Assembly: GCF_035917235.1 (NCBI RefSeq)
Contig: NZ_CP108423.1
Coordinates: 1,054,001 to 1,118,000 of the forward strand
From: Streptomyces sp. NBC_01294
Lineage (GTDB): Bacteria; Actinomycetota; Actinomycetes; Streptomycetales; Streptomycetaceae
DNA length: 64,000 nt
Direction of reading: 5' to 3'
How positions within the stretch are numbered: position 1 is the first letter of the stretch; each line of letters begins with the position of its first letter. The notes under the pieces were generated by a model. That model had not been told where the DNA came from. It made no database searches and worked only from the letters and a program-made list of their open reading frames with translations. The translations under genes and the position numbers were made by a program. Shown here one piece after another: positions 27,901-36,826 of the stretch.

Positions 27901-29436
27901 TTCGGCGTAGCCGAGGGTGCCGTCCTGGTCGCTCACGGCGGGCCGGTCGCCGTACGCGTCGGCGGCCCGCTCGAAGAGGTGGTGCAGGCAGTGGCCCGGG
28001 TCGAGCCGGGCGGGGCGGTGCGACTGCCCGGCGGAGGTGAGCCGCAGGACGGTGGCGTCCGGGTCGCTGAGGGCTGCGTCCAGCAGGTCGGCGTAGTCGG
28101 TGGCGAGCCGGCGCACGGTACCGGCGTCGAAGAGGTCGCTGCTGTACTCGGCCTCGCCGCGCAGTTCGCCTCCGTCGGCACTCTCGAAGACGGACCAGGT
28201 GAGGTCGAACTTGCTGGTGCCGTTGGAGCGGACGGTGCGCCGGGCGGTGGCGTCGCCGAGCGCCAGCGGCGTGCGGTCCTCGGCGTGGGCGCCGAACACC
28301 ACCTGGACCAGCGGCGGGTGCTGCGGGGTGCGGTCGGCGGCGAGCAGGTCGACCAGCTGGTCGAAGGGGACGTCGAGGTAGCCGAAGGCGTCGAAGGCGC
28401 CGTCCTGGAGGTCGGCGAGCAGCCCGCGGAAGGTGGCGCCGGGTGCGAGCCGGACGCGCAGCGGCAGCAGGTTGACGAAGTAGCCGAGCAGATCGGCGAC
28501 TTCGGGCCGGTTGCGGGTGGTGACCGGGGTGCCGACGAGCAGGTCGTCGGCGCCGGTCCAACGGCCCATCAGCAGGGCGAAGGCGGCGAGTTGGACGGTG
28601 TACGGGGTGACGCCCTCCTGTTCGGCGAGCTCCCGGACCCGGGCCGCGGTGCCGGGTGCGAGGTCGAACGGCTCGGTGGCGCCGAGCCGGCTGCTCTCGG
28701 CGGGCCGCGGCCGGTCGCCGGGCAGCTCCAGCAGGGTGGGGGCGCCGTCGAGGCTCTGCTTCCAGTGGGCGAGGTGTTCCTCGTACGAGGTGTGCTGCTC
28801 CTCCTCCGCCCAGTCGGCGTACTGGGTGGTGAGCGCCGGCAGCACGGGGGCCCGGTCCTCGATCGACGCGCTGTAGAGCTCGCCGAGTTCGCGGTCGAAG
28901 AGGTCGGCCGACCAGCCGTCCCAGACGATGTGGTGGACGACGAACAGCAGCGTGGTGCTGTCGTCGGCGAGGCGGAACGCCTCGGCGCGCAGCAGCGGGC
29001 CCTCGGTCAGGTCGAATGGTTCGGCGGCCCGTGCCGTCATCAACTCCTCGGCGCGGTCCGCCCGTCGGGGTTCGGGCAGCTCGCGGAGGTCGGTGACGGC
29101 GAGCGGCACGGCGAGGGTGCGGTGGACGTGCTGGCGCGGGCCGTCGGGGTGCAGGGCGAAGGTGGTGCGCAGCGCCTCGTGCCGGGCGACCACGCCGTCC
29201 AGCGCCCGCTGGAGCAGCGCGAGGTCGAGCGGGCCGGTGACCTCGTACGTCCAGGGGGTGGTGTAGGTGGCGGCCCGCGGGTTCCACCGGTCGAGGAACC
29301 AGAGGCCGCGCTGGAGGCCCGAGACGGGCGCGGTACGGACCGGGTCGACGGGTGGGGTGGCGGGTGGGGTGGCGGGCAGGGCGGCGGCCGTCGGGGCGGT
29401 CGGCGGCGCGGCGGGCAGGGCGGCGGACGGGCTCAC
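24907..29436 (-). CDS. NRPS-B: C-A-T-C synthetase
   Basis: The 1,509-aa protein opens with an Ala/Pro-rich leader of about 35 residues, then C1 (HHIVWDG near 168), A (TSGSTG near 630, YGITETTVH), T (LGGDSI near 1020) and a terminal C domain (EHHAILDG near 1224). The A-domain code reads DWWCMGLVH; the W239, G301 and VH ending resemble threonine-type pockets (DFWNIGMVH), but positions 236 and 278 differ, so Thr or another beta-hydroxy residue is only tentative. The protein ends in a C domain with no carrier after it, so its acceptor must be supplied in trans. GTG at 29436 follows NRPS-A by 61 nt. Confidence 0.92.
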   Translation of the reverse strand: MSPSAALPAAPPTAPTAAALPATPPATPPVDPVRTAPVSGLQRGLWFLDRWNPRAATYTTPWTYEVTGPLDLALLQRALDGVVARHEALRTTFALHPDGPRQHVHRTLAVPLAVTDLRELPEPRRADRAEELMTARAAEPFDLTEGPLLRAEAFRLADDSTTLLFVVHHIVWDGWSADLFDRELGELYSASIEDRAPVLPALTTQYADWAEEEQHTSYEEHLAHWKQSLDGAPTLLELPGDRPRPAESSRLGATEPFDLAPGTAARVRELAEQEGVTPYTVQLAAFALLMGRWTGADDLLVGTPVTTRNRPEVADLLGYFVNLLPLRVRLAPGATFRGLLADLQDGAFDAFGYLDVPFDQLVDLLAADRTPQHPPLVQVVFGAHAEDRTPLALGDATARRTVRSNGTSKFDLTWSVFESADGGELRGEAEYSSDLFDAGTVRRLATDYADLLDAALSDPDATVLRLTSAGQSHRPARLDPGHCLHHLFERAADAYGDRPAVSDQDGTLGYAELDRRANRLAHALLARGVRPGDRVGLLLERTASVPVAILAVLKTGAAYVPVDLAAPADRAALVFGDTAVTLVLTDRPDRAPDGPWQTLDLAARAEEIAAHPAVRPPAAGRPGDLAYLIFTSGSTGRPKGAGVAHEHVSRLLDSGRDHFGFGPETVWTLFHSYAFDWTVWELWGALLHGARLVVVPYLTSRSPDEFAALLDEERVTHLCLTPSALRQLEPALRRHPRALPALRWIMLGGEALDPAVVQRWHELDPLPPARLCNLYGITETTVHVTVHDVAQGGAGFERSLVGEPMPHLTALVLDDWLRPCPPGVPGELYIGGGSLAHGYWGRPGLTAGRFVADPYGPPGARLYRTGDVARRLPDGGMEYVGRADFQVKLRGFRIELGEIENAVAAHPEVDACVVTVHEDRLAAYVTGRAPDEPGDLRAFLGRSLPEYMIPASVTVLDALPLTVNGKVDRAALPAPDRAAPTPAAGRHVEPRTPEEELFAGVWTDVLGVGGIGVHDDFFHLGGDSIRAVQLAGALHDRGWQVTLRDVFNAPTVAELLPLARPVAADPAADRPFALIAEEDRAELPPGIVDAYPMVSMQLSMVFHMEVAGGTDSYHNVNSYRITGDLDETALRRSVEEAMTRHAVLRTGLDLSGYGEPLQLVHGTLPVPIECADLRGATEDEQGKRIRTVFDHHRDRPFDLAEPPLFRITVQRLADDAFQLTVSEHHAILDGWSFTSLLTEILERHTALAADPASAPTPPPRTAFRDFVAVERAAAADQESLAYWQRRLDGATGQLWPGSEHVHELPRTVERVLPDAPGQLRTVADALAVPVKSVALAAHLHALARITGRRRVTTGLAMNGRLERLGGTEVYGLFLNTVPLVAEPEGDDLAALVRHVHREELDMMPHRRVPFARLARMMADTALDSQFGYLRFHALGRLSAARIEDGRIGSEPTLRHEPNSFAFGASLIQDPVSQRVLLAVDHQRALVDDATAEAFMDAYAEALSRLATDA

Positions 29437-29497
29437 GGCCTCGTTCCCTTCGGTCGGATGGGTGGTCTGGCGGGCCGGCGGCGGGCCGGGTGACGCG

Positions 29498-32400
29498 TCA
29501 TCGCGAGGCCAGTCGTTCGGCGATGGCGCCGACCGTCCTGCCGCGGAAGACCACCTGCGGCGGGACCCGGGTGGCGGTCTCCTGGGAGAGCCGCATGGCG
29601 ACCCGCACGGCGGCCAGCGAGTTGCCCCCGATACGGAAGAAGTCGGCGTCGGGACCGGGGTCCTCGGCCAGCCTGAGGACCGCGCGGACGGCGTCGGCGA
29701 CCAGCCGCTGGTCCGGGGTCAGCGGGTCGGCCGGGGCGGCCTCGGGGCGCTCGGCCGGGGCGGGCAGGGCCCGGCGGTCGACCTTGCCGTTCTGGTTGAG
29801 CGGCAGCGCGTCCAGCACGTCGAGGGTGGCGGGCACCATGTGCTCGGGCAGCATCCCGGCCAGGTGGTCGAGCAGCGTGTCGGGGTCGGGCGCCGGCGCT
29901 CCGGCGGTGGTGGTGACGTACGCGGCGAGCCGGCGGTCGCCCGGGGCGGGCTCGTGGACGGTGACGGCGGCCTCCCGCACGGACGGGTGGCGGGTGAGCG
30001 CGTCCTCGATCTCGCCGGGCTCCACCCGGAAGCCGCGGATCTTCACCTGGTCGTCGATCCGGCCGGTGATCTCCAGCACGCCCTCCGCCGTCCGGTGGCC
30101 GAGGTCGCCGGTGCGGTAGAGCCGTTCGCCGGACGCGCCGAACGGGGAGGCGACGAACCGCTCTGCGGTCAGCCCGGGCCTGCCCACGTACCCGAGGGCC
30201 AGCCCGGCGCCGGCCGCGTACAGCTCACCGGTGGTGCCGTCCGGGACGGGACGCAGCCGCTCGTCGAGGACGTGGATCGCCTTGCCGTGCAGCGGGTGGC
30301 CGATCGGGATGGAGGCGCCGGCGGCGTCCTGCGGGGTGGCGCGGTGGCAGGTGGTGAGGCCGAGGCTCTCGACCGGGCCGTAGCCGTTGGCGACGACCAG
30401 GTCCGGGTACTGGTCGAGCGCCTTGCCGACATGGGTGACGGAGGCCCGCTCGCCGGCGGTGAAGGCGACCTTGAGGCCGTCGTAGGTCTCCGGGAACTCC
30501 TCCAGGAGGAAGTTGAACAGGCTGGCGGACAGCTGGAGTTGGGTCACGCCGTGGCGGCGGGTGAGTTCGGCGACGGCCTGCGGGTCGGGCCGCTGGCCGG
30601 CCTGGAGCACGCACACCCCGCCGAAGGCCAGCGCGCCGTACAGCTCCAGGGCGAAGGCGTCCCAGGAGACCGGGGAGCACTGGAGCCAGACCTCGTCGGG
30701 CCCGAAGCGGGCGTAGTCCTGGCCGAGGTAGGTGGTGGTGAGGGCGCGGTGCGGGACGGCGACGCCCTTGGGGCGGCCGGTGGAGCCGGAGGTGAACATC
30801 ACGCAGGCGAGGTCAGTGCCGGTGACCGGCATGCCCGGGTCGTGGCCGGGGCGGGCCGCGACGGAGGCGGCCTCGGCGTCCAGGTCGAGGTGGCGGGCGA
30901 CCGGGAAGGGCGGGCTCGCGTGGCGGTGGGTGACCAGCAGGGCGGCGCCGCTGTCGGCGACCGCGCCCGCCAGCCGTTCGGCCGGGAAGTCCGGGTCGAG
31001 CAGGGTGTAGGCGGCGCCGGCCTTCAGCGCGGCGAGGAGGGCGACCACCAGGTCCGGTCCGCGCTCGACCAGGACGGCGACGGTGTCGCCGCGGCCGATG
31101 TCCAGGGCGCCGAGGTGGTGGGCGAGGCGGTTGGCCCGCTCGTTCAGGGCGCCGTAGTCGAGGCGGTCCTCGCCGGAGACCAGGGCGAGGGCGTGCGGGT
31201 CACGGGCCGCCCGGTCCTCGAACAGGCTGTGCACGGGCGCGTCGACGGCGGCGGCGAGGGTGCCGAGCCAGGCCTCGCACAGCTCGGCCATGGTGGCGGG
31301 GTCGAAGAGGTCGGAGTCGTACTCGAAGCGGCCGGTGAAGTCCGTGCCGCGGTCGTCGACGGAGATCGACAGGTCGAAGCGGGAGACCGGGTTGGAGTGC
31401 AGCTCGCGGGTGACCTCGGTGCCGCCGATGGTCAGCGGGCGGGTGTCCAGCGGGTGCAGCTCCAGCAGCACCTGGCAGAGCGGGTTGCGGTCCTCGGTGC
31501 GGTCGTCGGGGCGCTCCTCCATGACGGCGCCCGCGATGGCGTCGAACGGCGCCTCCTGGTGGCGGTAGCCGTCGATCGCCACCTCACGGACGTGCCGGAC
31601 CAGGTCGCGGAAGTCCATCCCCTCGTCGAGCCGGACGCGCAGCGGCAGCAGGTTGACGAAGTAGCCGATCAGCGCGTCGAGTTCGGCCCGGCCGCGGACG
31701 CTCACCGGGGAGCCGAGCACCAGGTCGCGCCGGCCGGTCCGCCGGTGCAGGGTGAGCGCGAGCCCGGCGAGCAGCACCATGAACGGTGTCGCGTCCTCGC
31801 TGCGGGCCAGCGCCCGGACGGCCTCGGCGACCGGGCGGGGCATCGTGAAGCGGTGGAACGCGCCGCGGAAGGCCTGCAGTTCGGGGCGGGGGTGGTCGGT
31901 GGGGAGCACAGGCTCGGCGGGCGCGTCGCGCAGGTGCTCGCGCCAGTGGTCGAGCTGCCGCTCGGCCGTGCCGTCCTCGCGCTGCCAGGTGCTGTAGTCG
32001 GCGTACTGGACCGCGAGTTCGGGCAGATCGGCGGGACGGCCGGTGGCCAGGGAGTCGTACAGGGCGGCCAGTTCGGCCTCCAGGACGGGGAGCGACCCCT
32101 CGTCCCAGACGATGTGGTGGCAGAGCAGCAGCAGGGTGGACGTCCCGCCGGTGCGGTAGAGGTGGGCGCGGACCAGCGGACCGCTCTCCAGGTCGAAGGG
32201 CGCCAGTGCGGCCTCGGCGAGCTGGTCGTCCAGGGCGGCGGAGGTGGTCTCCAGGACGGTGAACGGCAGCTCGACGGAGGGGTGGACGACCTGTCGGGGG
32301 CCGTCCTCGCCCAGCTCGAAGGTGGTGCGCAGCGCTTCGTGCCGGTCGACCACGCCGGCCAGGGCCCGGCGGAGCAGCTCCGGGTCGACGGGCCCGGCGA

Positions 32401-34360
32401 AGCGGAACACCCAGGGCACGATGTAGGTCGGGGCGCCCGGATTCCACTGGTCCAGGAACCAGAGCCCGCGCTGGAAGTTCGCGAGCGGCGCCTCGGTGGC
32501 ACCGGTCCGGGTCAGCGCCGGGCGCTCGCCGCCGTCCGAGGCCGCGGTGACCGCGGCGGCGAACTCGGCGAGGGTCGGCGCGTCGAAGATCGTGTACGGG
32601 GAGATCATGCCGAAGACGTCGAAGACCCGGCCGACCACGCGCACGGCGGTGAGCGAATCCCCGCCCAGGTGGAAGAAGTTGTCGTCGGCGCCGACCTCGG
32701 GCACCGCGAGCACGTCCGCCCAGACGGCGGCGATCAGCTGCTCGGCGGGGGTGCGCGGAGGGCGGCGGCCGGCGGCCGGTGCGGCGGGCGCGGCCTGGGG
32801 CTCGGGCAGCGCCGCCCGGTCCACCTTGCCGCCGGCGGTCAACGGGAAGGCGTCCAGAGTGGTGACGGTCGACGGGACCATGTGCTCGGGCAGCCGCTCG
32901 GCCAGGTAGGCGCGCAGCCCGGCCGCGTCGGGGGCGGTACGGGCCGCGTCAGGGGCGGCACCGGCCACGTCAGAGGTACTACCGGCCGCGTCCGGGGCCG
33001 TACGGGTCACGTAGGCGGCGAGCCGGCCCTCGTGCGCCACCACGACCGCTCCGGCGACGTCCGGGTGGCCGGCCAGCACCTGCTCGATCTCGCCGGGCTC
33101 GACCCGGAAGCCGCGGATCTTGACCTGGTGGTCCGCGCGGCCGACGAACTCCAGCGGAGCGTACGTACCGGACCGCCGGACCACGTCACCGGTGCGGTAC
33201 ATCCGGGCGCCCGGCTCCGGTGCGAAGGGGTCCGCGACGAACCGGCCGGCCGTCAGGCCCGGGCGTCCGTGGTAGCCGGAGGCCAGCAGCGAGCCACCGA
33301 GGTACAGCTCGCCGGGCACCCCGGGCGCCACCGGCCGCAGCCGCTCGTCCAGCACGTACGCGCGGCGGTCGCCGAGCGGGCGGCCGATCGGGACCGTGTC
33401 GCCCTCCCCCACCGTCGGACCCGCCGGCTCGTGGACGGTGGCGGTGACGACGGTCTCGGTCGGCCCGTAGGCGTTGAGCAGCGGCACGCCGGTGGCGGCC
33501 CACCAGCCGGCCGCGGCGTCCGGGTAGAGCCGGTCGCTGCCGGAGATCATCAGCCGGAGGGTGCGCGGCGGGCGGCCGTCCGCGCGCAGCGCGGCCACCA
33601 CCTCCTGGAAGTAGCCGGCGGCGAGGTTGGCCACGGTGACACCCTCGGCGTCCAGCAGGTCCAACAGGGCGGCAGGAGCGAGGAGTTGTTCCTCTGGCAC
33701 GACGATGCACGCGCCGGCCGAGAGGGCGGTGAGAACCTGCTCGACGGCCACGTCCACGGTCGGGCGGGCGAAGTGCAGCACCACGTCGTCCTCGGTGAGG
33801 CCGAAGCAGTCGACGGCGGCGGCCAGGTGGCCGGCCAGCGCGGCGAGCGGGACGTGCACGCCCTTGGGGCGACCGGTGGTGCCGGAGGTGTAGACAAGGT
33901 AGCCCGCGGCGGACTCGCGGCCGCGCCGGCCCGGGTCCGGGTCCGGGTCCGGGTCCGGGTCCGGCGCGGCCGCGAGTGCGACGGGGCCGGCGGGGCCGGC
34001 GGGGCCGGCGGGGCCATCGGCCTCGGCCTTGGCCTCGACCTCGACCAGCTCGCCGTCGGTGTAGGCGAGGGTGGCGCCGGCGTCCTCACGGATCCAGCGG
34101 TTGCGCTCCTCGGGCGCCTCCCGGTCCAGCGGCAGGTAGGTGGCGCCGGCCCGGAGGGCGGCGAGCAGGCCGACCACGTGATCGAGCCGATCCCAGCCGG
34201 TGACGGCCACCGTCCGCCCGGGGGCGATCCGGGCGGCGAGGGCGCCGCTCAGCTCGTCCAGCTCCCGGTAGGCAACGGTCCGGGCGCCGAGCCGTAGGGC
34301 CGTGCGGTCCGGGAACCGGCGTGCGACGGATATGAAGGGCAAACCGCGAGATTCCATCAT
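29498..34360 (-). CDS. NRPS-A: A-T-C-A-T loading and first extension synthetase
   Basis: The 1,620-aa protein begins directly with an adenylation domain, so it is the probable start of the line. Order: A1 ([10 protein letters not shown] near 158), T1 (GGDSL near 565), C (HHIVWDE near 748), A2 (TSGSTG near 1188), T2 (GGNSL near 1577). Codes read DVENMSAVT (A1) and DALQFAGGL (A2); neither matches a code I can assign. The C-domain active site has HHxxxDE instead of HHxxxDG. A1 carries an expanded linker of Pro-Asp and Gly-Pro-Ala repeats before its A3 core. The ATG at 34360 (or 34357) has a weak GGGG upstream. Being first, A1 may take the non-standard amino acid made by the upstream mutase cassette. 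Confidence 0.92.
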   Translation of the reverse strand: MMESRGLPFISVARRFPDRTALRLGARTVAYRELDELSGALAARIAPGRTVAVTGWDRLDHVVGLLAALRAGATYLPLDREAPEERNRWIREDAGATLAYTDGELVEVEAKAEADGPAGPAGPAGPVALAAAPDPDPDPDPDPGRRGRESAAGYLVYTSGTTGRPKGVHVPLAALAGHLAAAVDCFGLTEDDVVLHFARPTVDVAVEQVLTALSAGACIVVPEEQLLAPAALLDLLDAEGVTVANLAAGYFQEVVAALRADGRPPRTLRLMISGSDRLYPDAAAGWWAATGVPLLNAYGPTETVVTATVHEPAGPTVGEGDTVPIGRPLGDRRAYVLDERLRPVAPGVPGELYLGGSLLASGYHGRPGLTAGRFVADPFAPEPGARMYRTGDVVRRSGTYAPLEFVGRADHQVKIRGFRVEPGEIEQVLAGHPDVAGAVVVAHEGRLAAYVTRTAPDAAGSTSDVAGAAPDAARTAPDAAGLRAYLAERLPEHMVPSTVTTLDAFPLTAGGKVDRAALPEPQAAPAAPAAGRRPPRTPAEQLIAAVWADVLAVPEVGADDNFFHLGGDSLTAVRVVGRVFDVFGMISPYTIFDAPTLAEFAAAVTAASDGGERPALTRTGATEAPLANFQRGLWFLDQWNPGAPTYIVPWVFRFAGPVDPELLRRALAGVVDRHEALRTTFELGEDGPRQVVHPSVELPFTVLETTSAALDDQLAEAALAPFDLESGPLVRAHLYRTGGTSTLLLLCHHIVWDEGSLPVLEAELAALYDSLATGRPADLPELAVQYADYSTWQREDGTAERQLDHWREHLRDAPAEPVLPTDHPRPELQAFRGAFHRFTMPRPVAEAVRALARSEDATPFMVLLAGLALTLHRRTGRRDLVLGSPVSVRGRAELDALIGYFVNLLPLRVRLDEGMDFRDLVRHVREVAIDGYRHQEAPFDAIAGAVMEERPDDRTEDRNPLCQVLLELHPLDTRPLTIGGTEVTRELHSNPVSRFDLSISVDDRGTDFTGRFEYDSDLFDPATMAELCEAWLGTLAAAVDAPVHSLFEDRAARDPHALALVSGEDRLDYGALNERANRLAHHLGALDIGRGDTVAVLVERGPDLVVALLAALKAGAAYTLLDPDFPAERLAGAVADSGAALLVTHRHASPPFPVARHLDLDAEAASVAARPGHDPGMPVTGTDLACVMFTSGSTGRPKGVAVPHRALTTTYLGQDYARFGPDEVWLQCSPVSWDAFALELYGALAFGGVCVLQAGQRPDPQAVAELTRRHGVTQLQLSASLFNFLLEEFPETYDGLKVAFTAGERASVTHVGKALDQYPDLVVANGYGPVESLGLTTCHRATPQDAAGASIPIGHPLHGKAIHVLDERLRPVPDGTTGELYAAGAGLALGYVGRPGLTAERFVASPFGASGERLYRTGDLGHRTAEGVLEITGRIDDQVKIRGFRVEPGEIEDALTRHPSVREAAVTVHEPAPGDRRLAAYVTTTAGAPAPDPDTLLDHLAGMLPEHMVPATLDVLDALPLNQNGKVDRRALPAPAERPEAAPADPLTPDQRLVADAVRAVLRLAEDPGPDADFFRIGGNSLAAVRVAMRLSQETATRVPPQVVFRGRTVGAIAERLASR
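33931..34016. repeat. In-frame microsatellites inside the first A domain
   Basis: Positions 33931-33964 are about five copies of the hexamer CCGGGT (Asp-Pro repeats in the protein). Positions 33982-34016 are about four copies of a 9-mer GCCGGCGGG (Gly-Pro-Ala). Both unit lengths are multiples of three, so copy changes keep the reading frame and alter only linker length between A-domain cores A2 and A3. Confidence 0.85.
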
Positions 34361-34451
34361 CCAACCCCGATGAATTAACGACGCTGCGGGTAGTGGTCTC
34401 GACGATAGGGCGGCATTTCCGGGCCGATCGGCAGATTGTTCGGAAGTCCAT

Positions 34452-34469
34452 CGGCAGTTTCAACTGCCG
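34452..34469. promoter_or_regulatory. Candidate operator upstream of NRPS-A
   Basis: CGGCAGTT and AACTGCCG form a perfect 8-bp inverted repeat around TC, 92 nt upstream of the NRPS-A start. The GGCAGTT half also occurs in the gap before mbtH. The binding protein is unknown; the flanking NB-ARC regulators are candidates. Confidence 0.4.
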
Positions 34470-34497
34470 CCTGACCTGGAGGCTCGATGCGAACAAG

Positions 34498-34537
34498 GCA
34501 GCCCGCCGAGGCGCGCACGGGCGCCTCGGCGGGCTGC
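34498..34537 (-). terminator. 17-bp perfect hairpin terminating the mutase cassette
   Basis: Arms 34498-34514 and 34521-34537 are perfect complements with a 6-nt loop, 17 nt beyond the stop of the GltS-like gene. On the minus strand a short TTGTTC follows. It probably ends the mutase-cassette transcript and isolates the NRPS-A promoter. Confidence 0.8.
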
Positions 34538-34553
34538 GGGAAAAGCGTTTCGA

Positions 34554-35828
34554 TTATCCGGTGACAGGAATTCCGGGGAAATCCGGGGACCATACGTCGT
34601 CCCGGTCCAGGGCGGCCGGCGCGTATTTCCCGAGCGCGCTGATCAGCAAGCGGAGTTCGAGCGCGAGGCACTCCGCGAAGCGGACCAGACCGGACTGCGG
34701 GTCCTCGGCCGTGGCGAGCAGGGCCGCCCGGCCCAGGCCCACCGCGCGGGCGCCGAGCGCCATGCTCTTCACCGCCCGGCCGCCCTCCCACATCCGCCCG
34801 GACACCAGAAGACAGGGCGGTGGACCGGCGGCCGCGAGCCGGCGCAGGCACTCCGCCAGCGGCAGGCCGACCTGCGCCGGGAAGGCCCCCGGCGCCCAGC
34901 CGGTGCCGCCCTCCGCGCCGTCCACCGTGACGGCGTCCGCCCCCGCGTCGGCGGCCACCCTGGCCGCCTCGGCGACGTCCCGGCCGGGGTGCAGCTTCAC
35001 CCAGACGCGGACCCGGGGGAAGTTGTTGCGCATCATCCGGATCTGCTGGCGCAGGATCTCCGCCGTGAAGGTGCCGGGGGTACTGGAGCGCAGCACCCGG
35101 CCGTCGCCGAACACGTCGTCCAGCCCGTACCGGTCGCCGAGCCGGGCGGCCGCGTCGGCGTCCAGCACGGTCATCCCGCCGAGGCCCGGCTTGGCCCCCT
35201 GCCCGACCTTCAACTCGAAGGCCAGACGCCCGGATTCGAGCAGGGGCAGAGCGGCCGGGTCGCTGTGGACGAGGTTCCACACCTCGGCGTCGGCGTCCTC
35301 GGTGGACTGCTGGACGGCGACCCCGCCCTGCCCGTCCGGCAGTTCCTCGGTGTAGGCCCGGAGGCGGCCGAGGAGCGCCCGGTCCGCCGACTCGCCGAGC
35401 CGGCCGTAGCCGTTCACCGGGACGACGTTCTCGCCGATCACCATGGGCAGGCCCAGCGCGCCCGCCTGCCGGCTGAGCGCGAGGCCGAGATCACCGCCGG
35501 CCGCCCGGGTGGATCCGAGCGCGGACACGTACGCCGGCAGGGAGGAGGTGAACCCGCCGATGGTGGTGGTCAGCTCGACGTCCCGGTAGTCCGGCTCGCG
35601 ACCGAGGTCGATCAGCCGGGCGAGCCGCTGCGGCACGAAGACCGGCGGCGCGATCCGCAGCGCGTCGAGCGGATCCCGCTCACCGCCCGGGTACAGGTCG
35701 CCCCGGTGCTCCGCGCCGAACAGGACCCGGCCGTACTCGCCGGGCGGCGGGAAGGCCGCCGCCACGCCGGCCCGGGCGCGCCGGCGGACCTCCTCCTCGG
35801 GGAAGCCGGGCGCCGAGAGGTCGCTCAC
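34554..35828 (-). CDS. GltS-like FMN protein (glutamate synthase domain 2 family)
   Basis: The 424-aa protein matches the FMN-binding TIM-barrel region of glutamate synthase large subunit: GQGAKPGLGG (cf. QGAKPGEGG), VDGAEGGTGWAP (cf. the GGTG motif) and a C-terminal SGRMWEGGRAVKSMALGA phosphate-binding region. It lacks the N-terminal glutamine amidotransferase and the Cys cluster that binds the 3Fe-4S centre, so it is not a complete glutamate synthase. Stand-alone relatives include the FMN subunit of N-methylglutamate synthase. GTG at 35828 overlaps the preceding stop in a GTGA. In this cassette it may catalyse an FMN-dependent redox or amination step on a Glu/Asp-like compound; this is inference. 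Confidence 0.8.
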   Translation of the reverse strand: MSDLSAPGFPEEEVRRRARAGVAAAFPPPGEYGRVLFGAEHRGDLYPGGERDPLDALRIAPPVFVPQRLARLIDLGREPDYRDVELTTTIGGFTSSLPAYVSALGSTRAAGGDLGLALSRQAGALGLPMVIGENVVPVNGYGRLGESADRALLGRLRAYTEELPDGQGGVAVQQSTEDADAEVWNLVHSDPAALPLLESGRLAFELKVGQGAKPGLGGMTVLDADAAARLGDRYGLDDVFGDGRVLRSSTPGTFTAEILRQQIRMMRNNFPRVRVWVKLHPGRDVAEAARVAADAGADAVTVDGAEGGTGWAPGAFPAQVGLPLAECLRRLAAAGPPPCLLVSGRMWEGGRAVKSMALGARAVGLGRAALLATAEDPQSGLVRFAECLALELRLLISALGKYAPAALDRDDVWSPDFPGIPVTG

Positions 35829-36826
35829 GGCGACACCACCCCGGGCACCTTCGGGAAGGCCGCGGCCTGCCATACCGCGTCCAGCCCGGCGACGTAGCGG
35901 GTCAGCCGCTCGACGCCGATGCCGAAGCCGGCGCTGCCGGGCACGCCCTCGCGGACCAGGTCCAGGTACCAGCGGTACTTCTGCGGGTTCTCGCCGCTCT
36001 CCCGCATCCGGGTGACGATCTCCGCGTAGTCGTTGGTGCGCTGGCTTCCGCTGCACAGCTCGCCGTAGCCCTCGGCCGCGATCAGGTCGAAGTTCCGGAG
36101 CGTGCCCGGCTGTTCGGGGTCCTCCCGGTCGTAGAACCCGCGCGAGCCCTTCGGGTAGTCGGTGACGAAGAACGGACGGTCCCGCCGGGCCGAGAGGAAC
36201 GCCTCTCCGGCCCAGTCGAGTTCGGCGTCCGGGCTCTGCGGGTGGCCGAGCCCCTGGAGCTCGGCGACCGCCTCCGCGTGCCGCATCCGGCCGAAGGAGC
36301 CCTTCAGCAGCTCGGTGAACGCGCCGATGTCCCGGCCGAGTTCGGCGAACTCCTTGGGCAGCTCACGGACCACGCTGTCGACCATGTGCACCACCAGCGC
36401 CTCGACCAGCCGCACGGCGTCGTCCCGGGTCGCACCCGCGACCTCCACGTCGAGCTGGTGGAACTCGGCCAGGTGGCGGCTGGTCCCGGCGGTCTCCAGC
36501 GGCTCCAGGCGGACGTTGGGGGCGATGCAGAAGATCTTGTCGAAGGCGAGCAGCGAGGCCTGCTTGTAGAGGATGGCGCTCGTCATCAGCTTGTAGCGGT
36601 GACCGTAGAAGTCGACGTCGACCTGCTTGGAACCGCGCGAGCCGGGGTCCGTGACCGGTCCGATGATCGGCGGGAGCAACTCGGTGAAGCCCTGCCCGCG
36701 CAGGAACTCGCGGGCGGCGAAGAGGAGCTGGTGCTGGATCCGGAGCGCGCTGCGAGTGGTCGGGGCGGTCAGGTGGCGGCCGGGGTCCGGAATCGGTGCG
36801 GGGGCCGTGAGCCCGTCGGTGGTCAT
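35825..36826 (-). CDS. Class II aaRS-like ligase, AsnA/AsnRS-related, without anticodon domain
   Basis: At 333 aa it contains only the class II catalytic core: a motif-2-like region (NVRLEP at 104-109, TSRHLAEFHQLDVE at 115-128) and motif 3 GFGIGVERL (about 300-308). Only about 20 residues precede the core, so the N-terminal OB-fold of aspartyl- or asparaginyl-tRNA synthetases is absent. That matches the AsnA-type paralogues, which activate the beta-carboxylate of Asp with ATP for amidation. The ATG at 36826 overlaps the mutase E stop (ATGA). Downstream of a glutamate mutase, amidation or activation of 3-methylaspartate is an attractive but untested role. Confidence 0.8.
   Translation of the reverse strand: MTTDGLTAPAPIPDPGRHLTAPTTRSALRIQHQLLFAAREFLRGQGFTELLPPIIGPVTDPGSRGSKQVDVDFYGHRYKLMTSAILYKQASLLAFDKIFCIAPNVRLEPLETAGTSRHLAEFHQLDVEVAGATRDDAVRLVEALVVHMVDSVVRELPKEFAELGRDIGAFTELLKGSFGRMRHAEAVAELQGLGHPQSPDAELDWAGEAFLSARRDRPFFVTDYPKGSRGFYDREDPEQPGTLRNFDLIAAEGYGELCSGSQRTNDYAEIVTRMRESGENPQKYRWYLDLVREGVPGSAGFGIGVERLTRYVAGLDAVWQAAAFPKVPGVVSP

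Noticed and set aside
2671..34297. Very long plus-strand open frames (hundreds to over 1,600 codons) opposite the NRPS genes
   Set aside because: They are antisense to strongly supported NRPS coding sequence, have Gly/Val/Gln/Ala/Arg-skewed translations and no domain motifs; this is a common artefact of high third-position GC.
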